DNA of 64,000 nt from Bin87 sp963666865. GTDB taxonomy: Bacteria; Chloroflexota; Dehalococcoidia; Lucifugimonadales; UBA3495. The notes below the pieces were generated by a model. That model was given only the letters and a program-made list of their open reading frames with translations. It ran no database searches and was not told the origin of the DNA. The stretch's first letter is position 1. Every line of letters starts with the position of its first letter. Position numbers and translations under genes: made by a program. Below are positions 8,879-17,418 of the stretch, piece after piece. The stretch is taken from the NCBI GenBank assembly GCA_963666865.1, contig OY763072.1, positions 2,108,001-2,172,000 of the forward strand, in the 5' to 3' direction.

Positions 8879-9924
8879 AACATCTCCTCGTTCAAAGTCA
8901 CCCCAAATCCGGGACGGTCGGACGGAGCTATGTAACCGTCTTTCGCCTCGGGTTCATCGAGCCAAAGCACGTCCCGTTGGTCTCGGATGTGGTCCGAATG
9001 CATTTCGGCAAAATCAGCCCAATCACTGGCGACCATCAGGTGCAAACCCCAGACCTCGGCGCCTCGATGGGGCGACACCGGCACCCCCGCGTCCCGCGCC
9101 AGGTCAATGATGCGCCGGCCGGCCGTGATCCCGCCGCACCAGGTGATATCCGGCTGCCACAACCCCAAAGCATTCGCTTCGGCAATGTCGGCAAAACCGA
9201 AATGCGTGAACTCATGCTCACCGCCGGCGATCAGGGTTGGCGACGCTGCCTGCCGCAACTCGGCCTGTCCCGGAAGATCGTCGGGCGTCAGCACGTCTTC
9301 GTACCAGTACAGGCCGTATTCCGCCAGAATGTCGGCCATCCGGGTGGTAACTTCCGCATTCCATGACATATAGCAATCGACCATCAGGCGCGCGTCCGGC
9401 CCGTACAACTCGCGAGCCTGCGCGGCCGCTGCTACCGCCGTTTCATAGTCCGCGGGGTTGCCCGACCAGCGATGCGGAAACTTGTGCGCTTGAAACCCCA
9501 GATCGCGGTAAAGTGCCGAGTCCGGCCCGGTGGCGTATGCGAACACGCGAGACTTGCGCGCGCCGCCCAGCAGATCGTAAACGGGCTTCCTTTCAGCCTT
9601 TGCCAGAAGGTCATAGAGGGCAAGGTCAACCCCGCTGAGCGCCATGATCGCCAGCCCCTTGCGTCCATACGGCAAAGACTGTTCGTACAGGTAATCCCAG
9701 ATACCGGCGATGTTTTTGGCGCTGTTGACCTCGCGATCCTGCAACAATTCCCGGAAATGCCGGTTCACTATTTCGACGCCGGCGACGCCACCGCCACCGT
9801 AGCCAAATCCCACGTCGCCCGTGTCCGTCTCCACCCGCACCACAATCTGCCAGAAGTGCGTGCGCCAGGACGGGACGACATGCCGATATCGGGGGTAAAC
9901 CGCTTTGACTTCGGTGATCTTCAT
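8875..9924 (-). CDS. Mandelate racemase/muconate lactonizing enzyme-family enolase, rhamnonate dehydratase-like
   Basis: An enolase-superfamily enzyme abstracting a proton alpha to a carboxylate. Metal ligands are D183 (VDCYMSW), E209 (YEDVL) and E236 (GGEHE). The candidate bases are H286 in SPHRG and K148 in AHKF. The DCYMSW, YED, GEHE spacing and the late histidine resemble acid-sugar dehydratases of the L-rhamnonate dehydratase group. Its start directly abuts the dihydropyrimidinase stop and its end overlaps the amidase start, so the three are one transcription unit. The acid-sugar specificity is inference. Confidence 0.85.
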   Translation of the reverse strand: MKITEVKAVYPRYRHVVPSWRTHFWQIVVRVETDTGDVGFGYGGGGVAGVEIVNRHFRELLQDREVNSAKNIAGIWDYLYEQSLPYGRKGLAIMALSGVDLALYDLLAKAERKPVYDLLGGARKSRVFAYATGPDSALYRDLGFQAHKFPHRWSGNPADYETAVAAAAQARELYGPDARLMVDCYMSWNAEVTTRMADILAEYGLYWYEDVLTPDDLPGQAELRQAASPTLIAGGEHEFTHFGFADIAEANALGLWQPDITWCGGITAGRRIIDLARDAGVPVSPHRGAEVWGLHLMVASDWADFAEMHSDHIRDQRDVLWLDEPEAKDGYIAPSDRPGFGVTLNEEML

Positions 9925-11343
9925 CTATTCCACCGGCCCGCCCAGCGGCGCGCGCGGCGACCCGCTCTCTAGGAACGTGCCGTATCCGGGGTTCTGCTGA
10001 AGCTCGCCGTCCCTGAGGAGCACCTGTCCCCGCAGCATCGTCATCCAGGGCCGCCCGTTCACCTGCCAGCCCTCGAATAGCGTGTACCCCGCATTGCTGT
10101 GGTGGTCGTTCGCCGTGATAATGCGGTCGCCATTCGGGTCCATGATGAGGAAGTCCGCATCTGACCCCACCTGAATGACCCCTTTGCGCGGGTAAATACC
10201 AAATATGCGCGCCGGGTTTTCGGCCATGACCCGAGCCAGCCACCAGATCGGCAGTCCCCGCTTGACCACGCCCTCGCTGTACATCAGCGGCACGATGGTC
10301 TCGATGCCGGGAGATCCGAAAGGCACCGACAGCCCGTTGGTATCGACGAAGATGTTGTCCCAACCGGGTTGCTTCAACTCCTCCGGATGGGGCGAATGGT
10401 CGCTGGCTACGATGGAGACGTGTCCCTGCCGTAGCCCTTCCCAGAGCGCGTCCCGGTCCGGCCCGTCATCGGGACGCAGCGGCGGGCCGATCTTCGCCAG
10501 CGGTCCGAACTCGGCCATCTGGGCGTCCGACAGCAGAAGGTACTGCGGGCAGGTTTCCGTCCAGAACCGCTGCCCCGAACTCTGCGCCTGCTTGACGCGC
10601 TCCAGTCCCAATTGCGTGCTCAGATGCACCACATAGGTCGGGCACCGGGTTGCCGCGCTCATATTCACCGCTCGGTTGATGGCCTCTTCCTCAGCCCAGT
10701 CGGGACATGCCAAGGGAAAATCGGTGGGGTGGGTGTGCCCCTCGGCCATCAGCTTGTTCTCCAGGTATTCGATGATGTTCCCGCTTTCGCAGTGCAGTTG
10801 CAGGACGCCGCCGCCTCGCGCCACCAGGTCCATGGCTTGGCAGATGTAGTCGTCGTCGCACATCCGCCCGGGCCGTTTCTTGTAGGTCATGAACATCTTG
10901 TAGGACTTCACGCCGAGATCGACAGCTTCGGGCAAACCGGACAGGATACTGGGCCGGTTTTGGAGGATAAAGTGAAAGGCGAAGTCGGTGAGCGCAGTCT
11001 GCTCAATGGTCTCCCGAACCCGATGCACGGCCTGGGGCAGTGTCTCATCGCCTTCCAGCTGGTAGGTCCCAAAGGGCACCAGCGTGGTCAAGCCCGCGCC
11101 GGCCGCGGCCCGTGAGCCCAGGGCATAATCATCGTGGCCGTCCAGGTGAACGTGGCTGTCAATGAGACCGGGCAGCACGAATTTTCCGCTGGCGTCAATA
11201 TAGGTATCAGCCGGCGGCAAATAGGATTCCGGGCCAATGGCGACAATCTTCTCCCCAGCAATGGCGATGGAACTCTCGTACACCTGTGACGAGGTAACTA
11301 TCTGACCGCCGACGATGACGGTATCTACATGGTTTGCAGCCAT
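9925..11343 (-). CDS. Dihydropyrimidinase/hydantoinase-type cyclic amidohydrolase
   Basis: Opens a cyclic imide, ureide or hydantoin ring. It is a 472-aa TIM-barrel amidohydrolase with HVH (H64, H66), carbamylated-lysine candidate K149 in SYKMFM, H184, H240 and D315 in SDHSPH. The C-terminal small domain ends in a glycine/proline-rich tail. It is first in a three-gene operon with enolase and amidase. Allantoinase is an alternative; the context with an amidase fits either hydantoin or ureide breakdown. The gene follows a repeat element at 11370-11465. Confidence 0.87.
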   Translation of the reverse strand: MAANHVDTVIVGGQIVTSSQVYESSIAIAGEKIVAIGPESYLPPADTYIDASGKFVLPGLIDSHVHLDGHDDYALGSRAAAGAGLTTLVPFGTYQLEGDETLPQAVHRVRETIEQTALTDFAFHFILQNRPSILSGLPEAVDLGVKSYKMFMTYKKRPGRMCDDDYICQAMDLVARGGGVLQLHCESGNIIEYLENKLMAEGHTHPTDFPLACPDWAEEEAINRAVNMSAATRCPTYVVHLSTQLGLERVKQAQSSGQRFWTETCPQYLLLSDAQMAEFGPLAKIGPPLRPDDGPDRDALWEGLRQGHVSIVASDHSPHPEELKQPGWDNIFVDTNGLSVPFGSPGIETIVPLMYSEGVVKRGLPIWWLARVMAENPARIFGIYPRKGVIQVGSDADFLIMDPNGDRIITANDHHSNAGYTLFEGWQVNGRPWMTMLRGQVLLRDGELQQNPGYGTFLESGSPRAPLGGPVE

Positions 11344-11369
11344 TGGGACTACCTCCCGTCAATTCTATT

Positions 11370-11465
11370 CGTCATTCCCGCGAAAGCGGGAATCTCGGAA
11401 TGTTTGCCCCATTCACGTTGACTGATGCGCCGCGTTTCTGGATTCCTGCTTTCGCAGGAATGACG
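11370..11465. repeat. Hairpin-ended repeat element, CGTCATTCC family, complete copy
   Basis: A 96-bp element. Each end is itself a hairpin: ATTCCCGC-GAAA-GCGGGAAT at 11374-11393, and ATTCCTGC-TTTC-GCAGGAAT at 11442-11461. The two ends are inverted relative to each other and begin and finish with CGTCATTCC and its complement. A second complete copy is at 57151-57253. It lies between two minus-strand genes, so it may also act as a terminator. Confidence 0.8.
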
Positions 11466-11473
11466 GGCACATT

Positions 11474-12646
11474 CTAAAACGCCCCCTGCGGCTCCAACCC
11501 CAGCAGAAACTGCCCCGCGGTTTCGTAATGCACGTGGTGTCCCTGCACGTGTTGAGTAATCACGTGGATGTCCTGGAACCGCCTTTGAATGGGGTTGGTT
11601 TGGAATATCCCGCTGGCGCCGCAGAGCGTGTAGGCGGCGTCCACCACCTGCGCCGACGTGCGGATGGCGTGGGTGGCGGCGACGCGAAGTTGTATCCGCT
11701 CGTCCGTGGTGAGGCTGCCCTTGCCGCACGCCGCCTCCCACAGCCTCGCGTGGCTGTCGCGCAGAAACGCCCGCGCCGAACTATGCTGGGCATGGGCCTC
11801 GCCGATGGTCCGTTGCGTCGCCTGCTGGTCCCGCAACAAGACGGCGGAGCGGTAGGGCGTCCGGTTGCGCCCCACCTCTATGGCGATGTCCAGGCTCTTG
11901 CGGGCCACTCCCAACGCCACGGTGGCGAACCCGGTGGCAAACAGCAGCGTGGTAGGTATCCCGTAAAGCGGGCCGTCGTACCAGGACGGGCCTTCCTGCA
12001 CGAAGGTACGTTCCTCAGGGACCAACAGGTCGTCCACCTGGAAACTAAAACTGCCGGTGCCGCGCAGTCCGGCCACGTGCCAGAGATCCACAATGCGCAC
12101 CTGGTCAATCGGCATCAGGTGCAAGCGGGTCTGCGGCGCCTGGCCATCGACCCCCGCTCCGTTTTCCGGAACCACGGGGGCCAACGCGGCGATCCAGGTC
12201 GCGTGGTCGCTGCCGCTGCTGAAGTTCCAATGCCCACTCAGCCGGAATCCTCCGGGCGCCGGAACCGACTTTGACCCGCCGGCCGGTGGTCCGTTGGTCA
12301 CCACCGCCCGCCGTTCGCTCCAAATTTCTTGCGCCGTGGCCATGGGCATCCGAGTGGATCTGGTGGAGAAAACATTGTTCTGGTTCAGGCACCACGCCAC
12401 GCTGGCATCAGCGCCCGCAAACATTTCCAATATTCGCAGGAAGTCGGGATGGTCCAGCTCCGCGCCGCCAAGTTCACGCGGCAACAACAGCCGAAAAAAG
12501 CCGGCGTCGGCCAGGTCGGCGGCCAGCTCAGGCGGCATCTGCCGCTCAGCGTCGATTTGGTCGGCGGCGTCGGCCACGCGGTCAACGAAAGACGGCGCGG
12601 TTTTTAGGTAGTGGGCGATGTCGGTAGGTACGGCGGTGGTGGTCAT
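11474..12646 (-). CDS. Acyl-CoA dehydrogenase-fold flavoprotein, group D monooxygenase-like
   Basis: A 390-aa acyl-CoA dehydrogenase-fold protein. The N-terminal helical domain includes FFRLLLPRELGGAEL; the beta domain has the WNFSSGSDHATW segment and the C-terminal helices contain TLCGASGIF near the end. The pattern GHWNFSSG with no acyl-CoA catalytic glutamate in the usual place fits two-component flavin monooxygenases (DszC, HpaB group D, IacA-like) better than true acyl-CoA dehydrogenases. No flavin reductase is adjacent. Substrate unknown. Confidence 0.72.
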   Translation of the reverse strand: MTTTAVPTDIAHYLKTAPSFVDRVADAADQIDAERQMPPELAADLADAGFFRLLLPRELGGAELDHPDFLRILEMFAGADASVAWCLNQNNVFSTRSTRMPMATAQEIWSERRAVVTNGPPAGGSKSVPAPGGFRLSGHWNFSSGSDHATWIAALAPVVPENGAGVDGQAPQTRLHLMPIDQVRIVDLWHVAGLRGTGSFSFQVDDLLVPEERTFVQEGPSWYDGPLYGIPTTLLFATGFATVALGVARKSLDIAIEVGRNRTPYRSAVLLRDQQATQRTIGEAHAQHSSARAFLRDSHARLWEAACGKGSLTTDERIQLRVAATHAIRTSAQVVDAAYTLCGASGIFQTNPIQRRFQDIHVITQHVQGHHVHYETAGQFLLGLEPQGAF

Positions 12647-12711
12647 CTTGTCTCTCAGAACAGGTAATTGTCGCTACGGTACACGGGCGGCAATGCGGTG
12701 TCAAAGCGCGC

Positions 12712-13110
12712 CTATGCCGGCGACTCCGGCTGGGCTTCATCGATGATTACGTCGCCGCCGTCCCACGCCTCCACCGTAACCCGGCTGCCTTCCGGCAGTT
12801 CCATGCCCAGTAGCGGCTGGTCTATGGACTCGAAAACCTCTACCCAATACAGATGACCGTGCCATGAGACCCAAGTTTCGTAGTAGTCAAATCTTTCCGC
12901 GTTCCCGCTGGCGGTGATGCTGTATCGATAACCCGAACTGATCAGTCCAAGCCGCCGGATGTCCTCCTCCGGCAGCGTGAGCCAGCCGGTGAACCCGGTG
13001 TCCATGATTACTTCACATTGTTGCAGTTCGCCATAAGCATTCATTACGGGCACGGCGACCCAAGCCTCCAGCCCACCGTCCGGGTTCCGCGCCACTGCGC
13101 CCCTAATCAT
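12712..13110 (-). CDS. Retropepsin-like (clan AA) aspartic protease
   Basis: A 132-aa single-domain protein with the aspartyl-protease signature IMDTGFTGWLTLP near residue 35 and a later LLGMELPEGSRV segment that matches the flap/hydrophobic-G region of clan AA enzymes. Such single-domain proteases act as dimers in retroviruses; the bacterial homologues are mostly uncharacterised. Its ATG (13108-13110) overlaps the stop of the 86-aa gene upstream as ATGA, so the two are translated together. Upstream in-frame extension was rejected because it would overlap that gene for 180 bases. Confidence 0.78.
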   Translation of the reverse strand: MIRGAVARNPDGGLEAWVAVPVMNAYGELQQCEVIMDTGFTGWLTLPEEDIRRLGLISSGYRYSITASGNAERFDYYETWVSWHGHLYWVEVFESIDQPLLGMELPEGSRVTVEAWDGGDVIIDEAQPESPA

Positions 13111-13367
13111 AAGGGTTTGGTCACGACGCTGGGGTGTACCCGGTAAGTAATCGGCATATCCACCCTTTCCTCCCAAGTGAAGGCGTCCGGACGTCGCTCC
13201 CTCAACCTCTGGGCTGCGGTTATGTGCCGGTCGGCAATCTCGTAGTCGCCGCTTTTGACGTCGATGACCACGATTTTGCCCTTGCACTCCGGCCCCAGGG
13301 TGGGCCGTATCTTTTCGTGATAGATGGCGCGCCCAATGGCGGGCGCATCCGCTTTGTTGAACGCCAT
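13107..13367 (-). CDS. Small partner protein of the retropepsin (86 aa, unknown function)
   Basis: An 86-aa protein with the pattern AIGRAIYHEKIRPTLG, then GKIVVIDVKSGDYEIADR and ITYRVHP at the end. From general knowledge I recognise this layout as one that often precedes a bacterial clan AA protease in cyanobacteria and Chloroflexota. A strong GGAGGGAG lies 9 bases before the ATG at 13367, which decides this start over an in-frame start 102 bases upstream. It overlaps the protease start by ATGA. It could be an antitoxin, substrate or chaperone of the protease; nothing in the sequence decides. Confidence 0.7.
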   Translation of the reverse strand: MAFNKADAPAIGRAIYHEKIRPTLGPECKGKIVVIDVKSGDYEIADRHITAAQRLRERRPDAFTWEERVDMPITYRVHPSVVTKPL

Positions 13368-13560
13368 GATTGATTGTTGCTCCCTCCCTCCGTGCCGCCG
13401 GCTGAATCGCTCTTCCTCGTTGCCTGCCATTCTAGCAGGCACGCCCGCCGGGGTGGTGGAGAGGGTCACTCGCGCCCCACCCTGTCATGCCGGGCCGGTG
13501 GGATTGTCGCCGCTCCGAAGATTAGTATAATTGGCGTACCAGCATGGGTTCCTTCAAGCA

Positions 13561-14151
13561 ATGATCGCCAATCCCAACCCTATCCCTGAGTGGGATGACC
13601 GGGGCTTGCTGCCTCCGTACCTCGGCGCAGGGGCTGAATTGGGTAACCGTTCTCCGTACCGCGCTTCGATTACCGACATGGTGGTGCGTTTTGGGATCAC
13701 AATGGCACGGCGCGAATTGTTGGCCGGGTTGCTGGACTTTCGCGCTGAACTGCACCAAGCCGGGATCACACGGGGGTTTCAGTGGGTGAACGGCAGCTTC
13801 GTCACTGATATAGTGCAAATCGCCAACCGGGAACCGCGCGACATTGACGTGGTGACATTCTTTCATCTACCACACGGTTACACGGAAGAGGATTTGCACA
13901 ATCAAATTCCGGCGGTATTTGATCGAGATAGGGGTAAAATCTTGTATCGCATTGATAATATATTTATTGGCCTTGAAAGTTATAGCATATACGATCTGGC
14001 GCATAGCTTTGCCTACTTCAACGGCTTATGGTCACACACTCGCCGAGAGGGGACGGGCGAATCGCAGTGGAAAGGCTATCTGGAGATTGACCTGTTCGAC
14101 CGCGACGATACGGATGCACAAATTGCTCTGGGACAAATGGCTGGCAGATAG
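13561..14151 (+). CDS. DUF6932 nucleotidyltransferase-like protein
   Basis: A 196-aa protein matching the DUF6932 pattern. The core is a polymerase-beta-like nucleotidyltransferase motif: G78-S79-F80 followed, 14 residues after the serine, by D94-I-D96 (RDIDVV). Upstream ITDMVVRFGI and RELLAGLLDFR are typical of the family. I chose ATG 13561; a TTG at 13531 is possible but adds ten unlike residues. It is 11 bases before the 299-aa unknown gene, forming a two-gene unit, with a HEPN gene downstream. Likely modifies RNA or protein by nucleotide transfer; this is inferred from the motif. Confidence 0.75.
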   Translation: MIANPNPIPEWDDRGLLPPYLGAGAELGNRSPYRASITDMVVRFGITMARRELLAGLLDFRAELHQAGITRGFQWVNGSFVTDIVQIANREPRDIDVVTFFHLPHGYTEEDLHNQIPAVFDRDRGKILYRIDNIFIGLESYSIYDLAHSFAYFNGLWSHTRREGTGESQWKGYLEIDLFDRDDTDAQIALGQMAGR

Positions 14152-14162
14152 GAGGCGGTGTT

Positions 14163-15062
14163 ATGGACCGTCAGGAATACGAATGGCTCAGCTCAGGGCT
14201 GGGAGAACTGGACAGTTTGCTGGCGATGACGCCGGAGTCCGCGGTAATCTCCCGGATGAGCCTGGAGTCTGAGAGGGAACGGATTGCCGAGAAGCTGGCC
14301 GCCTTCACTCCGCCCGCCCGTTGGCCGGCTACTGCCCGCCTTACATTCAATGGTGATCCAGTGGAAGGTCGCCGCGGCATTGACGCCGCTTTTGCTAACC
14401 AAGCGCTGGGAAAGTACCAAGCCGCCGTGGCGTCTGCTGGCGCCAGTCTGGTGGGGCGGCTTCCCGACCGGGGTCGCATTCCCAACCGCGAAAACTATCG
14501 CCTGCTGATTACCAACGTTGCCATCGGCTCGTTTGGCTTTGAGATCGAAGAGGCCAATCCCACGGAAGGCCCTGACCCTTCGCCTACCGAACGTGGCATT
14601 GCGCAGGTTCATACCCTGCTGAAAACATCGGTTGCCACTGATAACGATGAAGAAGATTCCATAGCGGCGGCGCATCCCCGCGTGCTTTCCAACGTACACG
14701 GCTTTTTGAAGACTGTGGCCGACAACCGGGCCGTTTGTTCCCTTGCCTACAACGGCGACCGTTTCAGGTTCCAAGATACCGCACAGGTAAGGGAAAGTGC
14801 GCGCGTCCTAAACCCGGCAAATATCCGCGAGTATCATGATGAGTTCTTCGGTCACTTTCTAGGATATTTGCCGGGAAGCCGTTGGGCCGAATTTGTCAAC
14901 TACGCCACCGACGAGACCCTCTCCGCCACCGTCGCCCGCTCCGTGCGCAACGCCGTCGCGATCAACGATCTGCTGGAATTGCCGGTCATCTTGCGCGTCC
15001 GCGTCCGCCAACCCGCCGCCGGCAAACCGAGCTACACCATAATCGGCTACGACCGGTACTAG
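14163..15062 (+). CDS. Unknown protein paired with the DUF6932 nucleotidyltransferase
   Basis: A 299-aa protein I cannot place in a named family. An acidic, helical N-terminal part (about 1-50) is followed by a mixed domain with ENYRLLITNVAIGSFGFEIEE near 115-135, and a C-terminal part with LSATVARSVRNAVAINDLLELPV and a final strand ending TIIGYDRY. No membrane segment or catalytic motif is obvious. An AGGAGG-like sequence lies just before its ATG, 11 bases after the DUF6932 stop, so the genes are co-translated. It may be the antitoxin, target or effector of the nucleotidyltransferase. Confidence 0.7.
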   Translation: MDRQEYEWLSSGLGELDSLLAMTPESAVISRMSLESERERIAEKLAAFTPPARWPATARLTFNGDPVEGRRGIDAAFANQALGKYQAAVASAGASLVGRLPDRGRIPNRENYRLLITNVAIGSFGFEIEEANPTEGPDPSPTERGIAQVHTLLKTSVATDNDEEDSIAAAHPRVLSNVHGFLKTVADNRAVCSLAYNGDRFRFQDTAQVRESARVLNPANIREYHDEFFGHFLGYLPGSRWAEFVNYATDETLSATVARSVRNAVAINDLLELPVILRVRVRQPAAGKPSYTIIGYDRY

Positions 15063-15146
15063 AACGACGGCGGGAGTACACAGCTACCGATGACGTTGTG
15101 ATAACTATGGACGGCTGCCACATCGTCGCCTTTGGTAGCGACATAG

Positions 15147-15175
15147 CTGACCATAGCAGGGCGAAATGGTAGAAT
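15147..15175 (+). promoter_or_regulatory. Candidate promoter for the HEPN gene
   Basis: CTGACC and TAGAAT separated by 17 bases, ending 27 bases before the HEPN gene ATG. The match to a sigma-70-type promoter is moderate and the host's consensus is unknown. Confidence 0.3.
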
Positions 15176-15202
15176 CGAAATAAGCTCGCCAAACTTGCCG
15201 CC

Positions 15203-16165
15203 ATGCAATTAGCTACACTTCTAAACCATAGGGATATCGATGTGGAAAAATATACAGTCCGCGCAGTCATTGAATTTGGTTCACCGGGTCAGTGGAGTCG
15301 TGACGATGAACCGCCAATGGTCTGGCCCCAAGTTCCGGTCGAAATGGGACCGCTCCGCTTGGATGTGTCCCCGAACGCCGACCTTTACTTCGCCGAAATA
15401 TTCGGCATCGACCCTGAACAAACAGCGCACCTGACGTTTGATCGGGCTTACCCTATGTCGGTGCTTTACCTCGATACCGATCTAGAGATGCCGGATCGCC
15501 AGAGCCCGGTTGCTCTCGTGGATGAACGGTTCGCCAATTTCGAGTTGCTTCTGCGTCTGTTCCAACCTGGCGACGTTTCGGTCCGCCGTCATTCTTTCGT
15601 AAGTGATAACAGGCTCAGGGTTGCGCTGTGGGGCCACAGCATTAAACCTAGCGTAAACACCCGATACAAAAGACCAGCATATCCGTTCAGTGGTGCGATT
15701 CTGAGCGAGTTCAGCGAGTTCTTTTCCACATACTGGGATCTACTGGACAGTCTGCACGCCTCCGTTAAGCGCGGATTGTCCCGATTTAACTCATCGTATG
15801 AGCGTCGTGATCTGGAGGATCGACTTATCGACCTTGTGATCGCGCTGGAGGCACCGTTTAACGACGACGATCCCGGTTCTATCACCTACAAGATTGCCAC
15901 CAGATGTGCTGGTTGGTTGCACCCGCCTGGAGAGCGTCGTCTATCCACGTTTCGGTTCGTGAAAGACGCCTATCGCCTCCGAAGTGCCGCTGTACACGCA
16001 CGGAGTAAGAGACGCAGGGAGCCAACAAAGGAAGAGTTGGACCGCTTGGAGTCTGTGGTCCGAGCCAGCCTGGTAAAGTTTTTGGATTATCAGAAACTCC
16101 ATGGGAAGACACCGACTCCGGAGAAGTTGGACGAGGTGATGATGGAGGGTCTTTTTGGGTTGTAG
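15203..16165 (+). CDS. Apea-like HEPN-domain protein
   Basis: A 320-aa protein. The C-terminal 130 residues look like an Apea-type HEPN domain: LIDLVIALEAPFN near 208-220, then RCAGWLH and FVKDAYRLRSAAVHA, where R260-x4-H265 is the RNase-type HEPN motif. The N-terminal 190 residues are a mixed, uncharacterised domain. HEPN proteins cut RNA in toxin-antitoxin and antiviral systems. It lies 140 bases downstream of the DUF6932/unknown pair on the same strand with its own candidate promoter, suggesting a three-gene accessory block. Confidence 0.65.
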   Translation: MQLATLLNHRDIDVEKYTVRAVIEFGSPGQWSRDDEPPMVWPQVPVEMGPLRLDVSPNADLYFAEIFGIDPEQTAHLTFDRAYPMSVLYLDTDLEMPDRQSPVALVDERFANFELLLRLFQPGDVSVRRHSFVSDNRLRVALWGHSIKPSVNTRYKRPAYPFSGAILSEFSEFFSTYWDLLDSLHASVKRGLSRFNSSYERRDLEDRLIDLVIALEAPFNDDDPGSITYKIATRCAGWLHPPGERRLSTFRFVKDAYRLRSAAVHARSKRRREPTKEELDRLESVVRASLVKFLDYQKLHGKTPTPEKLDEVMMEGLFGL

Positions 16166-16184
16166 CAAGATATAGCTCACCCCC

Positions 16185-17366
16185 TTACGGCGGCGCGGCC
16201 TGCCCGTCCCCATTACTACCCCAGCATACCACCCGCCCGTCTGTCCGCACTCCACAGGTATGGTTCTGGCCGGCGCTGATCGATTTGAACTCACCTTCCG
16301 GCGGCGTAGCTTCCCCATTACCATCGTATCCCCAACAAACGACTCGCCAGTCCGTCCGTAGCCCGCAGGTATGAAAGCCACCGGCACTGACAGACAGGAA
16401 AGGACCGTTGTTATCGGACTGCCCCGTCTGACCGTAGTTACCAAGACCCCAGCACACGATGGCCCCGTCTGTCTGCACCCCGCAAGTGTGATGATGACCG
16501 GCACTGATTGATGCGAAAGGACCATCTCCTAGCGGATGGCTCTCTGGTGTAGATTTCCAATAAAGGTTGCTGCCCCAGCAGACAACAATGCCATCATTAC
16601 GCAACCCGCAAGTGTGCTCATCACCGGCGCTAATAGACTGAAAGGAGCCTTCGACCGGATTAGGCCACGCTTTGCCCCAGCAAATGACAGACCCGTCTGC
16701 CCGTATGCCGCAGGCGTGATGATAGCCGACGCTGACGGATTGAAATGAACCCTCGGGAGGAGACCCTATACCATACCAATCTGCTCCCCAGCAGGCGGCA
16801 GTACCGTCCATCCTTATCCCGCAAGTATCTTGACGACCAGCACTGATTAAACGGAAAGAACCTTCTAACGTCGTGGTTTGACCACGGAAATTGCTTCCCC
16901 AGCAAACCACAGCGTTATCGGTTTGTACTCCACAGGTATGATTCCCACCGGCACTGACGGCAATGTAAGTGCCGGTCGATGCTATAGCTGGTGTCGTAGT
17001 AGGCAGTGCCACGGTAGTGGCAGCGTTGACGGTGGCTATCGGGTTGGATGTTGCCGTCGGCTCGATAGTAGGTGCCGTGCCCGGCATAGTGGCGGTCACC
17101 ACGGCGGTGATCGTGGCTGCTATATCGGGAGTGGGGGTAACGGTGGGAATGGCAGCGGCCACCGCGGCGGCGATGGTGGCCGCCGTATCGGGAATAGGGG
17201 TCGCAGTGGGCATTGCGGCCGCTACTGCGGCGTCGATTGTAGCCGCCAAGTCAGGAGTCTCGGTCGGCTCCACCGATTCGGGGGAGGTGCAGGCGATTGC
17301 GCTAAGTAACAGCAACAGCATCGTGAAAGGCAGCGCAGATATGAGAAACGGTAGTCGGCGCGGCAT
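16185..17366 (-). CDS. RCC1-repeat secreted lipoprotein
   Basis: A 393-aa exported protein. It has a signal peptide with a hydrophobic run and candidate lipid-bearing C26 (AIAC), although the lipobox is weak. Three 21-residue Ala/Thr/Pro repeats at 39-101 (each starting D-x-AATI) form a spacer. Seven RCC1-type blades follow from about 133 to the end, each with a pattern close to SAGxxHTCG, a short acidic turn and VCWG, carrying paired cysteines. The blades probably make a seven-bladed propeller on the cell surface with a disulfide per blade. Function is unknown; adhesion or ligand binding is plausible. Confidence 0.85.
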   Translation of the reverse strand: MPRRLPFLISALPFTMLLLLLSAIACTSPESVEPTETPDLAATIDAAVAAAMPTATPIPDTAATIAAAVAAAIPTVTPTPDIAATITAVVTATMPGTAPTIEPTATSNPIATVNAATTVALPTTTPAIASTGTYIAVSAGGNHTCGVQTDNAVVCWGSNFRGQTTTLEGSFRLISAGRQDTCGIRMDGTAACWGADWYGIGSPPEGSFQSVSVGYHHACGIRADGSVICWGKAWPNPVEGSFQSISAGDEHTCGLRNDGIVVCWGSNLYWKSTPESHPLGDGPFASISAGHHHTCGVQTDGAIVCWGLGNYGQTGQSDNNGPFLSVSAGGFHTCGLRTDWRVVCWGYDGNGEATPPEGEFKSISAGQNHTCGVRTDGRVVCWGSNGDGQAAPP

Positions 17367-17418
17367 AATGAGGCTATTATACCCAAACTGGACTATTGCA
17401 AATCAGCAGGGGGACGCC

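Noticed and set aside
16969..17418. In-frame N-terminal extension of the dehalogenase-like gene
   Set aside because: It is antisense to the Ala/Thr/Pro repeats of the lipoprotein and of low complexity; ATG 17419 has a good ribosome site.
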